Part shown: positions 9,662 through 18,526 of the stretch, in pieces
Position numbering within the stretch: the stretch's first letter is position 1
Layout: every line of letters starts with the position of its first letter
Translations under genes and position numbers: made by a program
Notes under the pieces: generated by a model
Databases searched by the model: none
What the model was told of the DNA's origin: nothing
What the model saw: only the letters and a program-made list of their open reading frames with translations
NCBI RefSeq assembly: GCF_041080625.1
Contig: NZ_CP163518.1
Coordinates: 7,557,501 to 7,621,500 of the forward strand
Length of the DNA stretch: 64,000 bases
From: Streptomyces sp. CG1
GTDB lineage: Bacteria; Actinomycetota; Actinomycetes; Streptomycetales; Streptomycetaceae
Direction: 5' to 3'

Positions 9662-10323
9662 CGCTTCACCGCCACCTTCTTGCCGACCCAGCCGAGGATC
9701 AGACCGGTCGGCAGGGTCAGGCAGACGAATCCGAAGGCGATGACCGCGGAGATCGTCAGCAACTGCGCCTCGTTCTCGATCATGGACTTCATCAGGAAGG
9801 CCGCCTCCGCCACGCCGATCGCGGCGGCCACTGTCGTGTTCTTCGTCAAGGCGATCAGCACGTTGGTCAGCGGGCCGATCGCGGCGCGGAACGCCTGCGG
9901 AAGCACGACCAGGCCCAGCACCTGCGTGAAGCTGAGACCGATGGCTCGTGCGGCCTCGGCCTGGCCGACCGGCACCGTGTTGATGCCGGAACGGATCGCC
10001 TCACACACGAAGGCCGAGGTGTAGACGATCAGACCGAGCACGGCCAGCCGGAAGCCCTGGACCTTGAAGTCTTCCGCGCCGAGGGTGATACCCAGCGTCT
10101 GGCTGAGGCCGAGCGAGGAGAACAGGATGATCACCGTGAGCGGGATGTTGCGCACGATGTTCACGTAAGCGGTGCCGAAACCGCGCATCAGCGGTACCGG
10201 GCCCACCCGCATGGCGGCCAGCAGAGTGCCCCAGACCAGGGAGCCCACGGCCGACAACAGCGTGAGCTGCACCGTCGTCCAGAAGGCGCCCAGTACGTCG
10301 TACTTGTCAAGAAAGTCGAACAC
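9658..10323 (-). CDS. gluC: Glutamate ABC importer, permease GluC
   Basis: This is a 221-residue permease of the His/Glu/Gln/Arg/opine family with about five membrane helices. The EAA loop reads CEAIRSGINTVPVGQAEAARAIGLSF in the second half. It pairs with GluD to form the channel. A 12-bp hairpin separates it from gluB upstream, so its mRNA level may be lower than that of the binding protein. Confidence 0.92.
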   Translation of the reverse strand: MFDFLDKYDVLGAFWTTVQLTLLSAVGSLVWGTLLAAMRVGPVPLMRGFGTAYVNIVRNIPLTVIILFSSLGLSQTLGITLGAEDFKVQGFRLAVLGLIVYTSAFVCEAIRSGINTVPVGQAEAARAIGLSFTQVLGLVVLPQAFRAAIGPLTNVLIALTKNTTVAAAIGVAEAAFLMKSMIENEAQLLTISAVIAFGFVCLTLPTGLILGWVGKKVAVKR

Positions 10324-10355
10324 GATCTCCCGCGCTTCCGCGTGTAGGGATGCCC

Positions 10356-10387
10356 CCGGTGCGCCGCCGTCAGAAGCGGCGCACCGG
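10356..10387 (-). terminator. Intercistronic hairpin between gluB and gluC
   Basis: A perfect 12-bp stem (10356-10367 with 10376-10387) with an eight-base loop begins 13 bases after the gluB stop. A hairpin after the binding-protein gene is a common way to give that protein excess over the permeases, through partial termination or mRNA protection. The role is inferred. Confidence 0.65.
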
Positions 10388-10399
10388 CCGGGCGTTGCC

Positions 10400-11245
10400 T
10401 CAGCTCTTGATGTCGCCGATCTTCGGCGCGGGCTCGTTCTTGTAGTCGGCCGGGCCGAAGTTCTTCTTCACGGCCGCCTCCCAGGAACCGTCGGAGACCA
10501 TGTCCTCAAGAGCCTTGTTGATCTTGGCCTTGAGAGCGCTGCCCTTCTTGATGCCGATGCCGTAGTTCTCGTTCGTCATCTTGAAGCCGCCCAGCTTGAA
10601 CTTGCCCTTGAACTGGGCCTGGGAGGCGTAACCGGCGAGGATCGAGTCGTCGGTGGTGAGAGCTTCGATGGCGCCGCTCTGCAGGCCCGACATGCAGGCC
10701 GAGTAGGTCGGGTACGTCTGGAGGTTGGCCTTGGGGGCCAGCTTGGCCTTGAGGCTCTGGGCCGAGGTCGAGCCGGTCACCGAACACAGGTTCTTGCCGT
10801 TCAGGTCCGCCGGCGACTTGATCTTCGTGTCGTCCGCGCGCAGCAGCACGTCCTGGTGGGCCAGCAGGTAGGGGCCCGCGAAGTCGACCTTCTCCTGACG
10901 CTTCGGGGTGATCGAGTAAGTGGCGGCGATGAAGTCGACGTCACCGCGCTGCAGCATGGTCTCGCGGTCGGCGCTCTTCGACTCCTTCCACTCGATCTGG
11001 TCGGCGCTGTAGCCGAGCTTCTTGGCGACATAGGTGGCCACGTCGACGTCGAAGCCGGAGTAGCCCTGCGGGGTCTTCTGGCCGAGGCCCGGCTGGTCGA
11101 ACTTGATACCGATGGCGATCTTCTTGCCGCCACCGGAGGAGCCGCTGTCGTTCTTCTTGCCGCCGCCGCATGCGGTGACGGACACGGCGAGGGCGACCAC
11201 GACGGCCGAGGCGGCGGTGACCTTGCGGAGCTTCATGGTGAACAT
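10400..11245 (-). CDS. gluB: Glutamate-binding lipoprotein GluB
   Basis: This extracytoplasmic solute-binding protein has 281 residues. The signal sequence ends in a lipobox (SVTACGGG), so it is anchored by a lipidated cysteine. The mature part shows the family-3 amino acid binding fold (IGIKFDQPGLG, GFDVDVATYVAKKLG, DFIAATYSITPKRQEKVDFAGPY). Two cysteines (CSVTGST and YSACMSG) may form the disulfide seen in glutamate/aspartate binders. It lies between gluA and gluC. Confidence 0.92.
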   Translation of the reverse strand: MFTMKLRKVTAASAVVVALAVSVTACGGGKKNDSGSSGGGKKIAIGIKFDQPGLGQKTPQGYSGFDVDVATYVAKKLGYSADQIEWKESKSADRETMLQRGDVDFIAATYSITPKRQEKVDFAGPYLLAHQDVLLRADDTKIKSPADLNGKNLCSVTGSTSAQSLKAKLAPKANLQTYPTYSACMSGLQSGAIEALTTDDSILAGYASQAQFKGKFKLGGFKMTNENYGIGIKKGSALKAKINKALEDMVSDGSWEAAVKKNFGPADYKNEPAPKIGDIKS

Positions 11246-11316
11246 CCTTTGAAGTGGTGCGGAACGAGGTCCGTTGGAGAAGCCGACCCAGCCGGTGCGG
11301 AGCCGGGCGCACGCCG

Positions 11317-12093
11317 TCAGTGGTGCAGGATCTTGGACAGGAAGTCCTTGGCCCGGTCGCTGCGCGGGGCGCTGAAGAACTGGTCGGGCGCGGCCTGTTC
11401 GACGATTCGGCCGTCGGCCATGAAGACGACCCGGTTGGCGGCCGATCGTGCGAAACCCATCTCATGGGTGACGACGACCATCGTCATGCCCTCGCGGGCG
11501 AGCTGCTGCATGACCTCGAGGACCTCGTTGATCATCTCGGGGTCGAGGGCGGAGGTCGGCTCGTCGAAGAGCATGACCTTCGGGCCCATCGCCAGTGCCC
11601 GTGCGATGGCGACGCGTTGCTGCTGGCCGCCGGAGAGCTGGGCGGGGTACTTGTCGGCCTGGGTGCCCACGCCGACCCGGTCGAGCAGGGACCGGGCCTT
11701 CTCCTCGGCCTGCTTCTTCTCCGCCTTGCGGACCTTGAGCTGCCCCAGCATCACGTTCTGAAGCACGGTCTTGTGCGCGAACAGGTTGAAGGACTGGAAG
11801 ACCATCCCGACGTCCGCCCGCAGCCGGGCCAGCTCCTTGCCCTCCTGGGGCAGCGGCTTTCCGTCGATCGTGATGGTGCCCGAGTCGATCGTCTCCAGGC
11901 GGTTGATGGTGCGGCACAGGGTCGACTTTCCGGACCCGGAGGGCCCGATGACCACGACGACCTCGCCGCGGGCGATCGTCAGGTCGATGTCCTGGAGAAC
12001 GTGCAACGCGCCGAAGTGCTTGTTGACGCTCTTCAGGACGACCAGTTCGTCGGACGCGGCCCCGTCTTCCTTGGCCGCCGCTACATTGGTCAT
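11317..12093 (-). CDS. gluA: Glutamate ABC importer, ATPase GluA
   Basis: This is the nucleotide-binding subunit of the importer (258 residues). Walker A GPSGSGKST, Q-loop MVFQSFNLF, signature LSGGQQQRVAIARAL, Walker B VMLFDEPTSALDP and the switch His in THEMGF are all present. An about 20-residue N-terminal extension precedes the domain. It is first in the operon. The 291-base gap to the divergent gluR carries the shared control region. Confidence 0.94.
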   Translation of the reverse strand: MTNVAAAKEDGAASDELVVLKSVNKHFGALHVLQDIDLTIARGEVVVVIGPSGSGKSTLCRTINRLETIDSGTITIDGKPLPQEGKELARLRADVGMVFQSFNLFAHKTVLQNVMLGQLKVRKAEKKQAEEKARSLLDRVGVGTQADKYPAQLSGGQQQRVAIARALAMGPKVMLFDEPTSALDPEMINEVLEVMQQLAREGMTMVVVTHEMGFARSAANRVVFMADGRIVEQAAPDQFFSAPRSDRAKDFLSKILHH

Positions 12094-12142
12094 CGCTCTC
12101 AGGCTCCGTCCTCCTCGGTTTCGGAGGACAGTAGTGAGCGGC

Positions 12143-12202
12143 TGTGACCTGCGTCATCACATCTGAGGGAGATCTGAGCATCACGATCCGATAGCAATCG
12201 GA
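12143..12202. promoter_or_regulatory. Candidate operator region between gluA and gluR
   Basis: Two inverted repeats lie in the divergent intergenic DNA: TGTGA-N9-TCACA at 12143-12161 and TCCGAT-AGCA-ATCGGA at 12187-12202 (six-base arms). Either could be the binding site of GluR. No binding data can be read from sequence. Confidence 0.35.
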
Positions 12203-12384
12203 CACGTGTCGTAGCACTTGCCGTGGGTGTGCGTATCGGCCGGATAACGGAAGCGGCGGGCAACCGGAACCCTCTTGACGTCGTCCTTGTCCATCGGCGT
12301 CACTGCCATGGTGCACGCGCGCGTGCAAGCTATACGACGCACGAGAACCAAGACCGTACGACCGCTGAACCGGAGGGGGCCGGG

Positions 12385-13071
12385 ATGAGACTGCTGCTCG
12401 TCGAGGACGACAACCACGTCGCCGCGGCCCTGTCCGCCGTACTCGCCCGGCACGGATTCGAGGTCACACACGCGCGCAGCGGCGAGGAGGCCCTCCAGGC
12501 CCTCGTCCCCGAGGGTGCCGGATTCGGCGTCGTCCTGCTGGACCTCGGCCTGCCCGACCAGGACGGATACGAGGTCTGCGGCAAGATCCGCAAACGCACC
12601 GGTACCCCAGTCATCATGGTCACCGCCCGCTCCGACGTCCGCTCGCGCATCCACGGGCTCAACCTCGGCGCCGACGACTACGTGGTGAAGCCGTACGACA
12701 CCGGCGAACTGCTGGCCCGTATACACGCCGTCAGCCGGCGCAGCGTGCACGAGGAGGCGGGGCCCGGCGGCGACAGCTCCCTGCTGCTCGGCCCCGTGCG
12801 CATCGAACTGCCCACCCGGCAGGTCACCGTGGACGGTTCGATAATCCAACTGACACGCAAGGAGTTCGACCTGCTCGCCCTGCTCGCGCAGCGCCCCGGT
12901 GTGGTCTTCCGGCGGGAACAGATCATCAGCGAGGTCTGGCGTACCAGCTGGGAGGGGACCGGCCGCACCCTGGAGGTGCATGTCGCCTCCCTGCGCGCCA
13001 AACTGCGCATGCCCGCGCTGATCGAGACCGTACGCGGCGTCGGCTACCGGCTCGTCGCCCCGGCGCTCTAG
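12385..13071 (+). CDS. gluR: OmpR-type response regulator GluR
   Basis: This 228-residue regulator has a receiver domain (LLVEDDNHV acidic pair, phosphoacceptor Asp in VVLLDLGLPDQDG, conserved Lys in DDYVVKPYD) followed by a winged-helix DNA-binding domain (LTRKEFDLLALL, TLEVHVASLRAKL). ATG 12385 is preceded by GGAGGGGG. It is divergent from gluA and ten bases from gluK. In S. coelicolor the syntenic pair controls gluABCD in response to glutamate; this is applied here by synteny. Confidence 0.9.
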   Translation: MRLLLVEDDNHVAAALSAVLARHGFEVTHARSGEEALQALVPEGAGFGVVLLDLGLPDQDGYEVCGKIRKRTGTPVIMVTARSDVRSRIHGLNLGADDYVVKPYDTGELLARIHAVSRRSVHEEAGPGGDSSLLLGPVRIELPTRQVTVDGSIIQLTRKEFDLLALLAQRPGVVFRREQIISEVWRTSWEGTGRTLEVHVASLRAKLRMPALIETVRGVGYRLVAPAL

Positions 13072-13080
13072 CGGGGACGG

Positions 13081-14484
13081 GTGCGCGCACGTCTGCTGCC
13101 GCTGCTCATCGTCCTGATGGCGGCCGTCCTCCTCGCCCTCGGGATCCCGCTCGCCGTCAGCCTGGCCGCCGCCCAGCAGCAGAAGGTCGTCGTCGACCGC
13201 ATCGACGACACGGCCCGCTTCGCGGCCCTCGCCCAGTTCGTCACCGACGGGCCCAGCGGGTCCCGCCGCACCAGCACCGACGAGCGCCTGGAGGCCCTGC
13301 GCAGCGAACTGGACAGCTACTACGGCGTCTACGGCATCCGCGCGGGCGTCTTCTACCGCAACGACTCCGCGATGGCCAACGCACCCGGCGACTGGGTCGT
13401 ACCGCAGACGGGGGAGGTACGGGACGCCTTCGAGGAGGCGCTGCTCAGCCGGCGCAGCCACGACCCGAAACAGGTGTGGCCCTGGCAGCGCAGCCGGCTG
13501 ATCGTGGCCTCGCCGGTGATCCGGGACGGCGACGTGGTGGCGGTCGTGGTCACCGACTCGCCCACCGGGCAGATGCGTTCACGGACGCTGCGCGGCTGGC
13601 TGCTGATCGGGGCCGGGGAGATCGCCGCGATGCTGCTGGCCGTCGGCGCGGCGCTGCGGCTGACCGGCTGGGTGCTCAGGCCCGTGCGGGTCCTGGACGC
13701 CACCACGCACGACATCGCCACCGGGCGCCTGAAGTCCCGGGTCGCGGCCGCCGGCGGGCCGCCGGAACTCAGACGGCTGGCCCGGTCGTTCAACGAGATG
13801 GCGGACAACGTCGAGGACGTGCTGGAGCAGCAGCGTGCCTTCGTCGCGGACGCCTCGCACCAGCTGCGCAACCCGCTCTCGGCGCTGCTGCTGCGCATCG
13901 AACTGCTCGCCCTCGAACTCCCGGAGGACAATGAGGAGATCGCCTCGGTCCGCACCGAGGGCAAGCGCCTCGCGCAGGTTCTGGACGACCTGCTCGACCT
14001 GGCGCTGGCCGAGCACGCCGAGGCGGACCTGAGACTGACCGACATCGGCGCGCTCGCCGGGGAGCGGGTCGCCGCCTGGTCTGCGGCCGCCGAGGCCAAG
14101 GGCGTCCGGCTGACCGGGGACTGTCCGCCCACGACCGCCTGGGCGGACCCGATCGCCCTGTCCAGCGCCCTGGACGCGCTGATCGACAACGCCGTGAAGT
14201 TCACCCCCGAGGGTGGCACGGTGGCGGTCAGCGTGGCCGTTGACGGCGACACCTCCAGCGTCGTCGTCACCGACACCGGACCCGGCCTCACCGACGAGGA
14301 ACTCGCCCGCGTGGGCGACCGCTTCTGGCGCAGCGGCCGGCACCAGAACATCAAGGGCTCGGGCCTCGGCCTGTCCATCGTCCGTGCGCTGCTCACCGCG
14401 GGCGGCGGCTCGATCGCCTACGCCCACCATGAGCCGCGGGGGCTGCGGGCGACGGTGACGGTGCCTCGGCAGGGGGAGCGCTGA
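13081..14484 (+). CDS. gluK: Sensor histidine kinase GluK
   Basis: This is a 467-residue membrane kinase. Two helices (near residues 5-30 and about 175-195) flank an extracytoplasmic sensor domain of about 140 residues. HAMP follows. The H-box is DASHQLRNPLSAL, and the N, G1 and G2 boxes are ALIDNAVKF, VVTDTGPGL and GSGLGLSIV. GTG 13081 is nine bases after the gluR stop. The sensor domain is the presumed glutamate-sensing part. A TAXI-type binding protein gene converges on its 3' end. Confidence 0.9.
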   Translation: MRARLLPLLIVLMAAVLLALGIPLAVSLAAAQQQKVVVDRIDDTARFAALAQFVTDGPSGSRRTSTDERLEALRSELDSYYGVYGIRAGVFYRNDSAMANAPGDWVVPQTGEVRDAFEEALLSRRSHDPKQVWPWQRSRLIVASPVIRDGDVVAVVVTDSPTGQMRSRTLRGWLLIGAGEIAAMLLAVGAALRLTGWVLRPVRVLDATTHDIATGRLKSRVAAAGGPPELRRLARSFNEMADNVEDVLEQQRAFVADASHQLRNPLSALLLRIELLALELPEDNEEIASVRTEGKRLAQVLDDLLDLALAEHAEADLRLTDIGALAGERVAAWSAAAEAKGVRLTGDCPPTTAWADPIALSSALDALIDNAVKFTPEGGTVAVSVAVDGDTSSVVVTDTGPGLTDEELARVGDRFWRSGRHQNIKGSGLGLSIVRALLTAGGGSIAYAHHEPRGLRATVTVPRQGER

Positions 14485-14532
14485 GGCCCGGCTCCATGGG
14501 CTTTGGGCCATGGGCTCTCCCGTCCGCCTCCG

Positions 14533-15525
14533 CTACGGCTTCATCGAGCGGTAGTAGCGGCGGGCGCCCTCCTGGAGGGGGAGCGGGTCGGTGTAGATGG
14601 CGGTGCGCAGGTCGACCAGTTGGGCGGAGTGGACGTGGGCGCCGATGCCGTCGCGGCTCTTGATGACCGTGCGGGTCACCCATTCGGTCAGCCGGGGGTC
14701 CACGTCCGTACGGGTCATCAGGACGTTGGACACAGCGATCGTAGGGACCACGTTGCCCTGCTGTACGGCCGGGTAGGCCGACTCGGGGATGTTCGTGGCC
14801 CGGTAGTAGCGCGCCTCCTGGCCCTCGTTGTGCAGCTTGGTGATGAGGTCGCCCTCGATGGGCACGAACTTGAAGGCGGACTTCTTCGCCAGCGCGAGCA
14901 GTCCCCTGGTGGGCAGACCGCCCGACCAGAAGAAGGCGTCGATCTTGTGCTGCGCCAGCCGGTCGGGCCCGGTGCCGATGCCGTCCGCGACCGCGGTGAT
15001 GTCCTTGCGCGGGTCGATACCGGCGGCCTTGAGCACCCGGCCGGCGATCAGCCGCACCCCGGAGTCGGGGAGCCCGGTCGCCACCCGCTTGTGCCGCAGG
15101 TCCGCGATGCTCCGGATGTCCGAGTCGCTGCGCACGACGAGCTGCACATAGTCGTCGTAGAGCCGGGCCACCCCGCGCAGCCGCCCGGCGCCGCTGCCGT
15201 GCGCCAGTTCGTACGCCTCCACCGCGTCGGCCGCCGCGATGGTGAAGTCGGCCTTGCCGGTCGCCACCCGCTGCACGTTCTCCTGCGAACCGGCACTGTT
15301 GAGGAGTTTCACCTTCAAATCGGGCATGTCCTTGGCGAACTCGGCGCGCAGCCGCTCGCCGTACTCCTGGTACACCCCTCGGGGAGCGCCTGTGCTGAAG
15401 ACGATCGTGCCGCTCGGCGGCTTCTCGCCCAGCGGCAGCAGCCACCACAGCAGCAGGCCGAGCACCACGGCACCGGCGGCCGGCAGCGCCCGGCGTCTGC
15501 CGATCCGGGGGAACACCTTGGACAT
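14533..15525 (-). CDS. TAXI-family solute-binding protein
   Basis: This 330-residue protein has an N-terminal membrane anchor or uncleaved signal (AAGAVVLGLLLWWLLPLG). It is followed by a TRAP-transporter-type TAXI receptor fold (FSTGAPRGVYQEYGERL, GKADFTIAAADAVEAY, LPDSGVRLIAGRVLKAAGI, DAFFWSGGLPTRGL). TAXI receptors usually serve TRAP transporters with large fused membrane subunits, but none is encoded nearby. It converges on gluK, and the same pairing is found in S. coelicolor by my recollection, so it could act with the sensor rather than with a transporter. CAGGAT lies six bases before the ATG, suggesting a leaderless start. Confidence 0.82.
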   Translation of the reverse strand: MSKVFPRIGRRRALPAAGAVVLGLLLWWLLPLGEKPPSGTIVFSTGAPRGVYQEYGERLRAEFAKDMPDLKVKLLNSAGSQENVQRVATGKADFTIAAADAVEAYELAHGSGAGRLRGVARLYDDYVQLVVRSDSDIRSIADLRHKRVATGLPDSGVRLIAGRVLKAAGIDPRKDITAVADGIGTGPDRLAQHKIDAFFWSGGLPTRGLLALAKKSAFKFVPIEGDLITKLHNEGQEARYYRATNIPESAYPAVQQGNVVPTIAVSNVLMTRTDVDPRLTEWVTRTVIKSRDGIGAHVHSAQLVDLRTAIYTDPLPLQEGARRYYRSMKP

Positions 15526-15631
15526 GGGGCGATCCTGCCAGGCCGGGCGCGGCGCTGACCAGGGCCGGGGTCACTCCGGGACGGAGAAGCGGACCGGGGG
15601 CGCTGTCAGTGGTCGCCGTTAGAGTCGACGC

Positions 15632-16066
15632 ATGAGCACTTCACCCGCCCACCTCGTCCGAGACTTCCACCGCGCCTTCGGCCTCGCCGCCCGCAGTACG
15701 CCGACGGAGGTGGACCCCGAACTGGCCGCGCACCGTGGGGAACTGCTCGCTGAGGAGGCCGCGGAGGTCGCCGAGGTCGCGGTCGACGGCCCGCTCGACA
15801 AGCTCGCGCACGAACTGGCGGACGTGGTCTACGTGGCGTACGGCACCGCGCTGGTCCACGGCATCGACCTCGACCAGGTGATCGCCGAGATCCACCGGGC
15901 CAACATGAGCAAGCTCGGCCCGGACGGGCAGGTCGCCCGCCGGGCCGACGGCAAGGTTCTCAAGGGGGAGCACTACCGCGCACCGGACGTGTCGTCCGTG
16001 CTGCGTGGCCAGGGCTGGATACCGGCCGCGGCGACGCAGCACGCTGCTTCGGAGCCGAGTGCCTAG
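15632..16066 (+). CDS. MazG-like / PRA-PH-fold nucleotide pyrophosphohydrolase
   Basis: This 144-residue protein shows the all-alpha NTP-pyrophosphatase signature: LLAEEAAEVAEVA (the ExxE part) followed by HELADVVYVAYGTAL (the ExxD part). Residues after about 95 (NMSKLGPDGQVARRADGKVLKG) match the HisE/MazG-like single-domain group. The likely role is hydrolysis of a nucleotide or non-canonical NTP; the substrate is unknown. TAGAGT lies exactly six bases before the ATG (leaderless pattern). Its last codons fall in a 28-bp repeat. Confidence 0.75.
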   Translation: MSTSPAHLVRDFHRAFGLAARSTPTEVDPELAAHRGELLAEEAAEVAEVAVDGPLDKLAHELADVVYVAYGTALVHGIDLDQVIAEIHRANMSKLGPDGQVARRADGKVLKGEHYRAPDVSSVLRGQGWIPAAATQHAASEPSA

Positions 16067-16130
16067 GCACGCAGCGTTGGAGCCGGGCGCCGAGGCACGC
16101 TTGTTCGGAGCCGGGTGCCCGGCCGGCATG
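16046..16130. repeat. Degenerate 28-bp tandem repeat
   Basis: GGAGCC-starting units recur at 16051, 16079 and 16107 with a period of exactly 28 bases. The first two share a GGCACGC end. The array begins inside the last codons of the pyrophosphohydrolase gene, so repeat expansion could change its C-terminus. Confidence 0.65.
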
Positions 16131-16233
16131 CCCAGTGTCCCAACAGGCGACGTTCGCCCCGTCGCGACGCCCGGCACGCCGAGAGCACGCACCGGACGTC
16201 GCTCCTTGACGGGCAAACGTTGCCTGCCGGGGA

Positions 16234-17682
16234 CTAGCGTGCCTGGAAAGTGCCGCCCGCCAGCTTCCACTCGCGGTTCAGCGTGCCGAGCGGGATGCTC
16301 CGCTGGACGATCGGTGTGCCGAAGACGGACAGCTGCAGCCGCAGAGCCCCGGACAGGTCGACCCCGCCGTACACGCCCCAGGTGCCCCTGCTCTTCGCCC
16401 CGGCGCCGTCGGAGGAGGCGGTGACCGTGCCGGAGGCCTCGCCGCGCAGATACGGAGCGAGGTCGGCGCTGACGCCCACGGTGCCGTAGAGGCCGACCGA
16501 GGCCTCGGCGCCGAGCGCTGTCTTCAGGGTCCCGGCGGCCGTGACGGAGGCGTGCACGGGTGTGCTCGTCATGTCCGCGGAGCTGACCGGTGTCCAGCCT
16601 TTCGCCGGGCCGAAGGTGCCGCCCGCCTTGAAGCCGCCCTTGAGGTGCTGCTCGACATCGACGGTGACCCGCCCGTCGCCGCTGATCTGGACATAGGCGG
16701 TCAGGTCGAGGTTGACGACGACGGGGACGGGGCCGACCTGCAGGACGGGATCGGCGTGCAGCTTGGCGAACGGGATCCGCAGCGGCGTGCCGGTGGCCGC
16801 GGCGGCCCGGCCCTCGACCGCCCAGCCGGAGGTCCAGTCACCGGACACGCCGAGATAGGCGGAGCCGGGCGGCGCGTCTGCACCGGTGCCGCCGTAGGCG
16901 AAGTCGACCTGCGGCGCGACCTGGACGAACCCGTGCACCGAGGCGGAGGCCGAGGCCGGGGCGCCCTGGGCCGTCGGGATACCGGCGTTCACATCGAGCC
17001 GCAGGCTGCCGAGAGGCACCGTCGCACCCTTCGGGCCGGCGTGCACATCACCGGTCTTCGCCCAGGACACCTTCACATCGGGCAGCAGCTTGTCGACGGC
17101 GAAGGACGACGGGTCGACCGGCACGGTGCCCTTCGCCGTGTCGTCGCCGAGCAGCGCGTTGAGCGTGGCCGGTTCCGTCTGCACCGCGGTGCCGCTGCCC
17201 GTCTCGCCGATCACCTTGGTGACCTTGGCGAGCAGCCCGTGCGGAGCCCCGGGCGCGGGCGCACTGGCGATCACATCGCCGACGGTGGTCCGGTGCGCGG
17301 CGCCGGTGGAGGAGGGGGAGGGGGAGTGAGAGGTCGTCGGGGAGGCGGAGGAACTCCCTTGGCGGGCGGGCTTGTCGGAGAGGACGGCCCGTCGGGTGTG
17401 GCTGTCGTATGCGCTGACGGCGAGCGCCGTTCGGCGCGCCCGCTGTCCGGAGCCGGCCGGTCCCGCCGTGGCGGTCGCGGTGGTGGCGGGAGCGGCGGCG
17501 ACGGCGAGCGAGTGGTCCGTGCCGTCGGCGGGCCGGTCGGTGACCTCGACCTGCCGGCCGTGCCCGGCGGTCGCCGACGGTTCGGCGTGCGGTGCGGACG
17601 ACGAACAGGCCGCGGCGAGGAAGAGAGAGGCGACGGCGAAGGCGGGCAGCAGGGCACGTCTGTGCCGCATGCGTCTGTGCAT
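16234..17682 (-). CDS. Secreted lipoprotein of unknown function
   Basis: This is a 482-residue exported protein from ATG 17682. The N-terminus has an Arg-rich start, a hydrophobic core and a lipobox-like LFLAAACSSS. A Ser/Thr/Ala/Pro-rich low-complexity region follows to about residue 135. The remaining about 330 residues look beta-rich (alternating Gly/Val/Ser patterns such as GLYGTVGVSADLAPYL) with no recognised catalytic motif. It could be a surface or wall-associated protein. It reads toward a convergent gene, and no partner is evident. Confidence 0.7.
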   Translation of the reverse strand: MHRRMRHRRALLPAFAVASLFLAAACSSSAPHAEPSATAGHGRQVEVTDRPADGTDHSLAVAAAPATTATATAGPAGSGQRARRTALAVSAYDSHTRRAVLSDKPARQGSSSASPTTSHSPSPSSTGAAHRTTVGDVIASAPAPGAPHGLLAKVTKVIGETGSGTAVQTEPATLNALLGDDTAKGTVPVDPSSFAVDKLLPDVKVSWAKTGDVHAGPKGATVPLGSLRLDVNAGIPTAQGAPASASASVHGFVQVAPQVDFAYGGTGADAPPGSAYLGVSGDWTSGWAVEGRAAAATGTPLRIPFAKLHADPVLQVGPVPVVVNLDLTAYVQISGDGRVTVDVEQHLKGGFKAGGTFGPAKGWTPVSSADMTSTPVHASVTAAGTLKTALGAEASVGLYGTVGVSADLAPYLRGEASGTVTASSDGAGAKSRGTWGVYGGVDLSGALRLQLSVFGTPIVQRSIPLGTLNREWKLAGGTFQAR

Positions 17683-17898
17683 GGTCGGTCCCGTGTGAGG
17701 TGGGGGGTGGCAGAGAGGTACCGGGCGCACGGGCTACTTGGAGGTAGTACCGGCCGGTAACTCGATGTGATCCATGAGCATGCCACGCCCCTGTGCATGG
17801 TTCCCTCACAAACCGGCCACATCTCAACGTGAGCTGTGCCACGGCGAGTTCAGGTCGGAGGGAGGCTGAATCCGCCTGTGCGGGACGGGTGTTGAGGG

Positions 17899-17930
17899 CC
17901 GGCCGTCGCCTGGGTGGTGGCGACGGCCGG
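17899..17930 (-). terminator. Terminator after the MarR gene
   Basis: A perfect 12-bp stem (17899-17910 with 17919-17930) with an eight-base loop lies 57 bases after the marR stop. Apart from this hairpin and the promoter of the lipoprotein gene, 17683-17986 shows no gene. Confidence 0.8.
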
Positions 17931-17986
17931 GCGCACCGGAGACGGGAGGGAATCGGAGAGGGCGGAACCGATGCCCCGCCGCAGGC

Positions 17987-18430
17987 TCAGCGACCGGCCA
18001 GGCCGGTGCCGCCGAGGCGGGTCAGCAGAGTCGACAGCCGCCCGGTGTCCTCGGCGTTCCACGCCGGTGCGGCGAACACGTCGGCGGCGGTCTCCTCGGC
18101 TGTGGCGCGCATCTCCTCGAGTCGCTGTCTGCCCGTCGCGGTCAGGGATGCGTAGGCCACGCGCGCGTCCCGGGCATCGGCTTCTCGGGTCACCAGCCCG
18201 ATCCGCTCCAGTGGAGCCAGCCCGCGGGTGACCCCGGAGGCCGTCAGGCCCAGTGCCTCGGCGAGGTCCACCCGGCGCATCCGGCCGCCGGGCGCCTCGC
18301 TCAGCCGGAGCAGCAGGGTGAAGTCGGCGAGGCTGACGCCGTGCAGGCCGCTCAGCCGGGAGTCGAAGCGTCGTACGAGCGCGGCCTGGGCCCGTACCAG
18401 CCGCAGTGCCGCGTCCAGGGTGTCACTCAT
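17987..18430 (-). CDS. MarR-family transcriptional regulator
   Basis: This 147-residue winged-helix regulator has a helix-turn-helix in MRRVDLAEALGLTASGVTRGLAPLERIGLV and a wing in DARDARVAYASLTATGRQRL. MarR proteins act as dimers, usually repressing adjacent genes and released by small phenolics or oxidants. No exporter or enzyme gene is directly coupled to it, so the target is unknown. A DUF6204-like gene lies upstream on the same strand. Confidence 0.85.
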   Translation of the reverse strand: MSDTLDAALRLVRAQAALVRRFDSRLSGLHGVSLADFTLLLRLSEAPGGRMRRVDLAEALGLTASGVTRGLAPLERIGLVTREADARDARVAYASLTATGRQRLEEMRATAEETAADVFAAPAWNAEDTGRLSTLLTRLGGTGLAGR

Positions 18431-18526
18431 CGCCGCCGCTCACCTCCCGTCCCGGGGCGTATCGTTCGGTCACTCATTGCCCTCTCCTTGAGTGCTCAAG
18501 TTTATGCGCTGTCGGAACGCGTCGCT

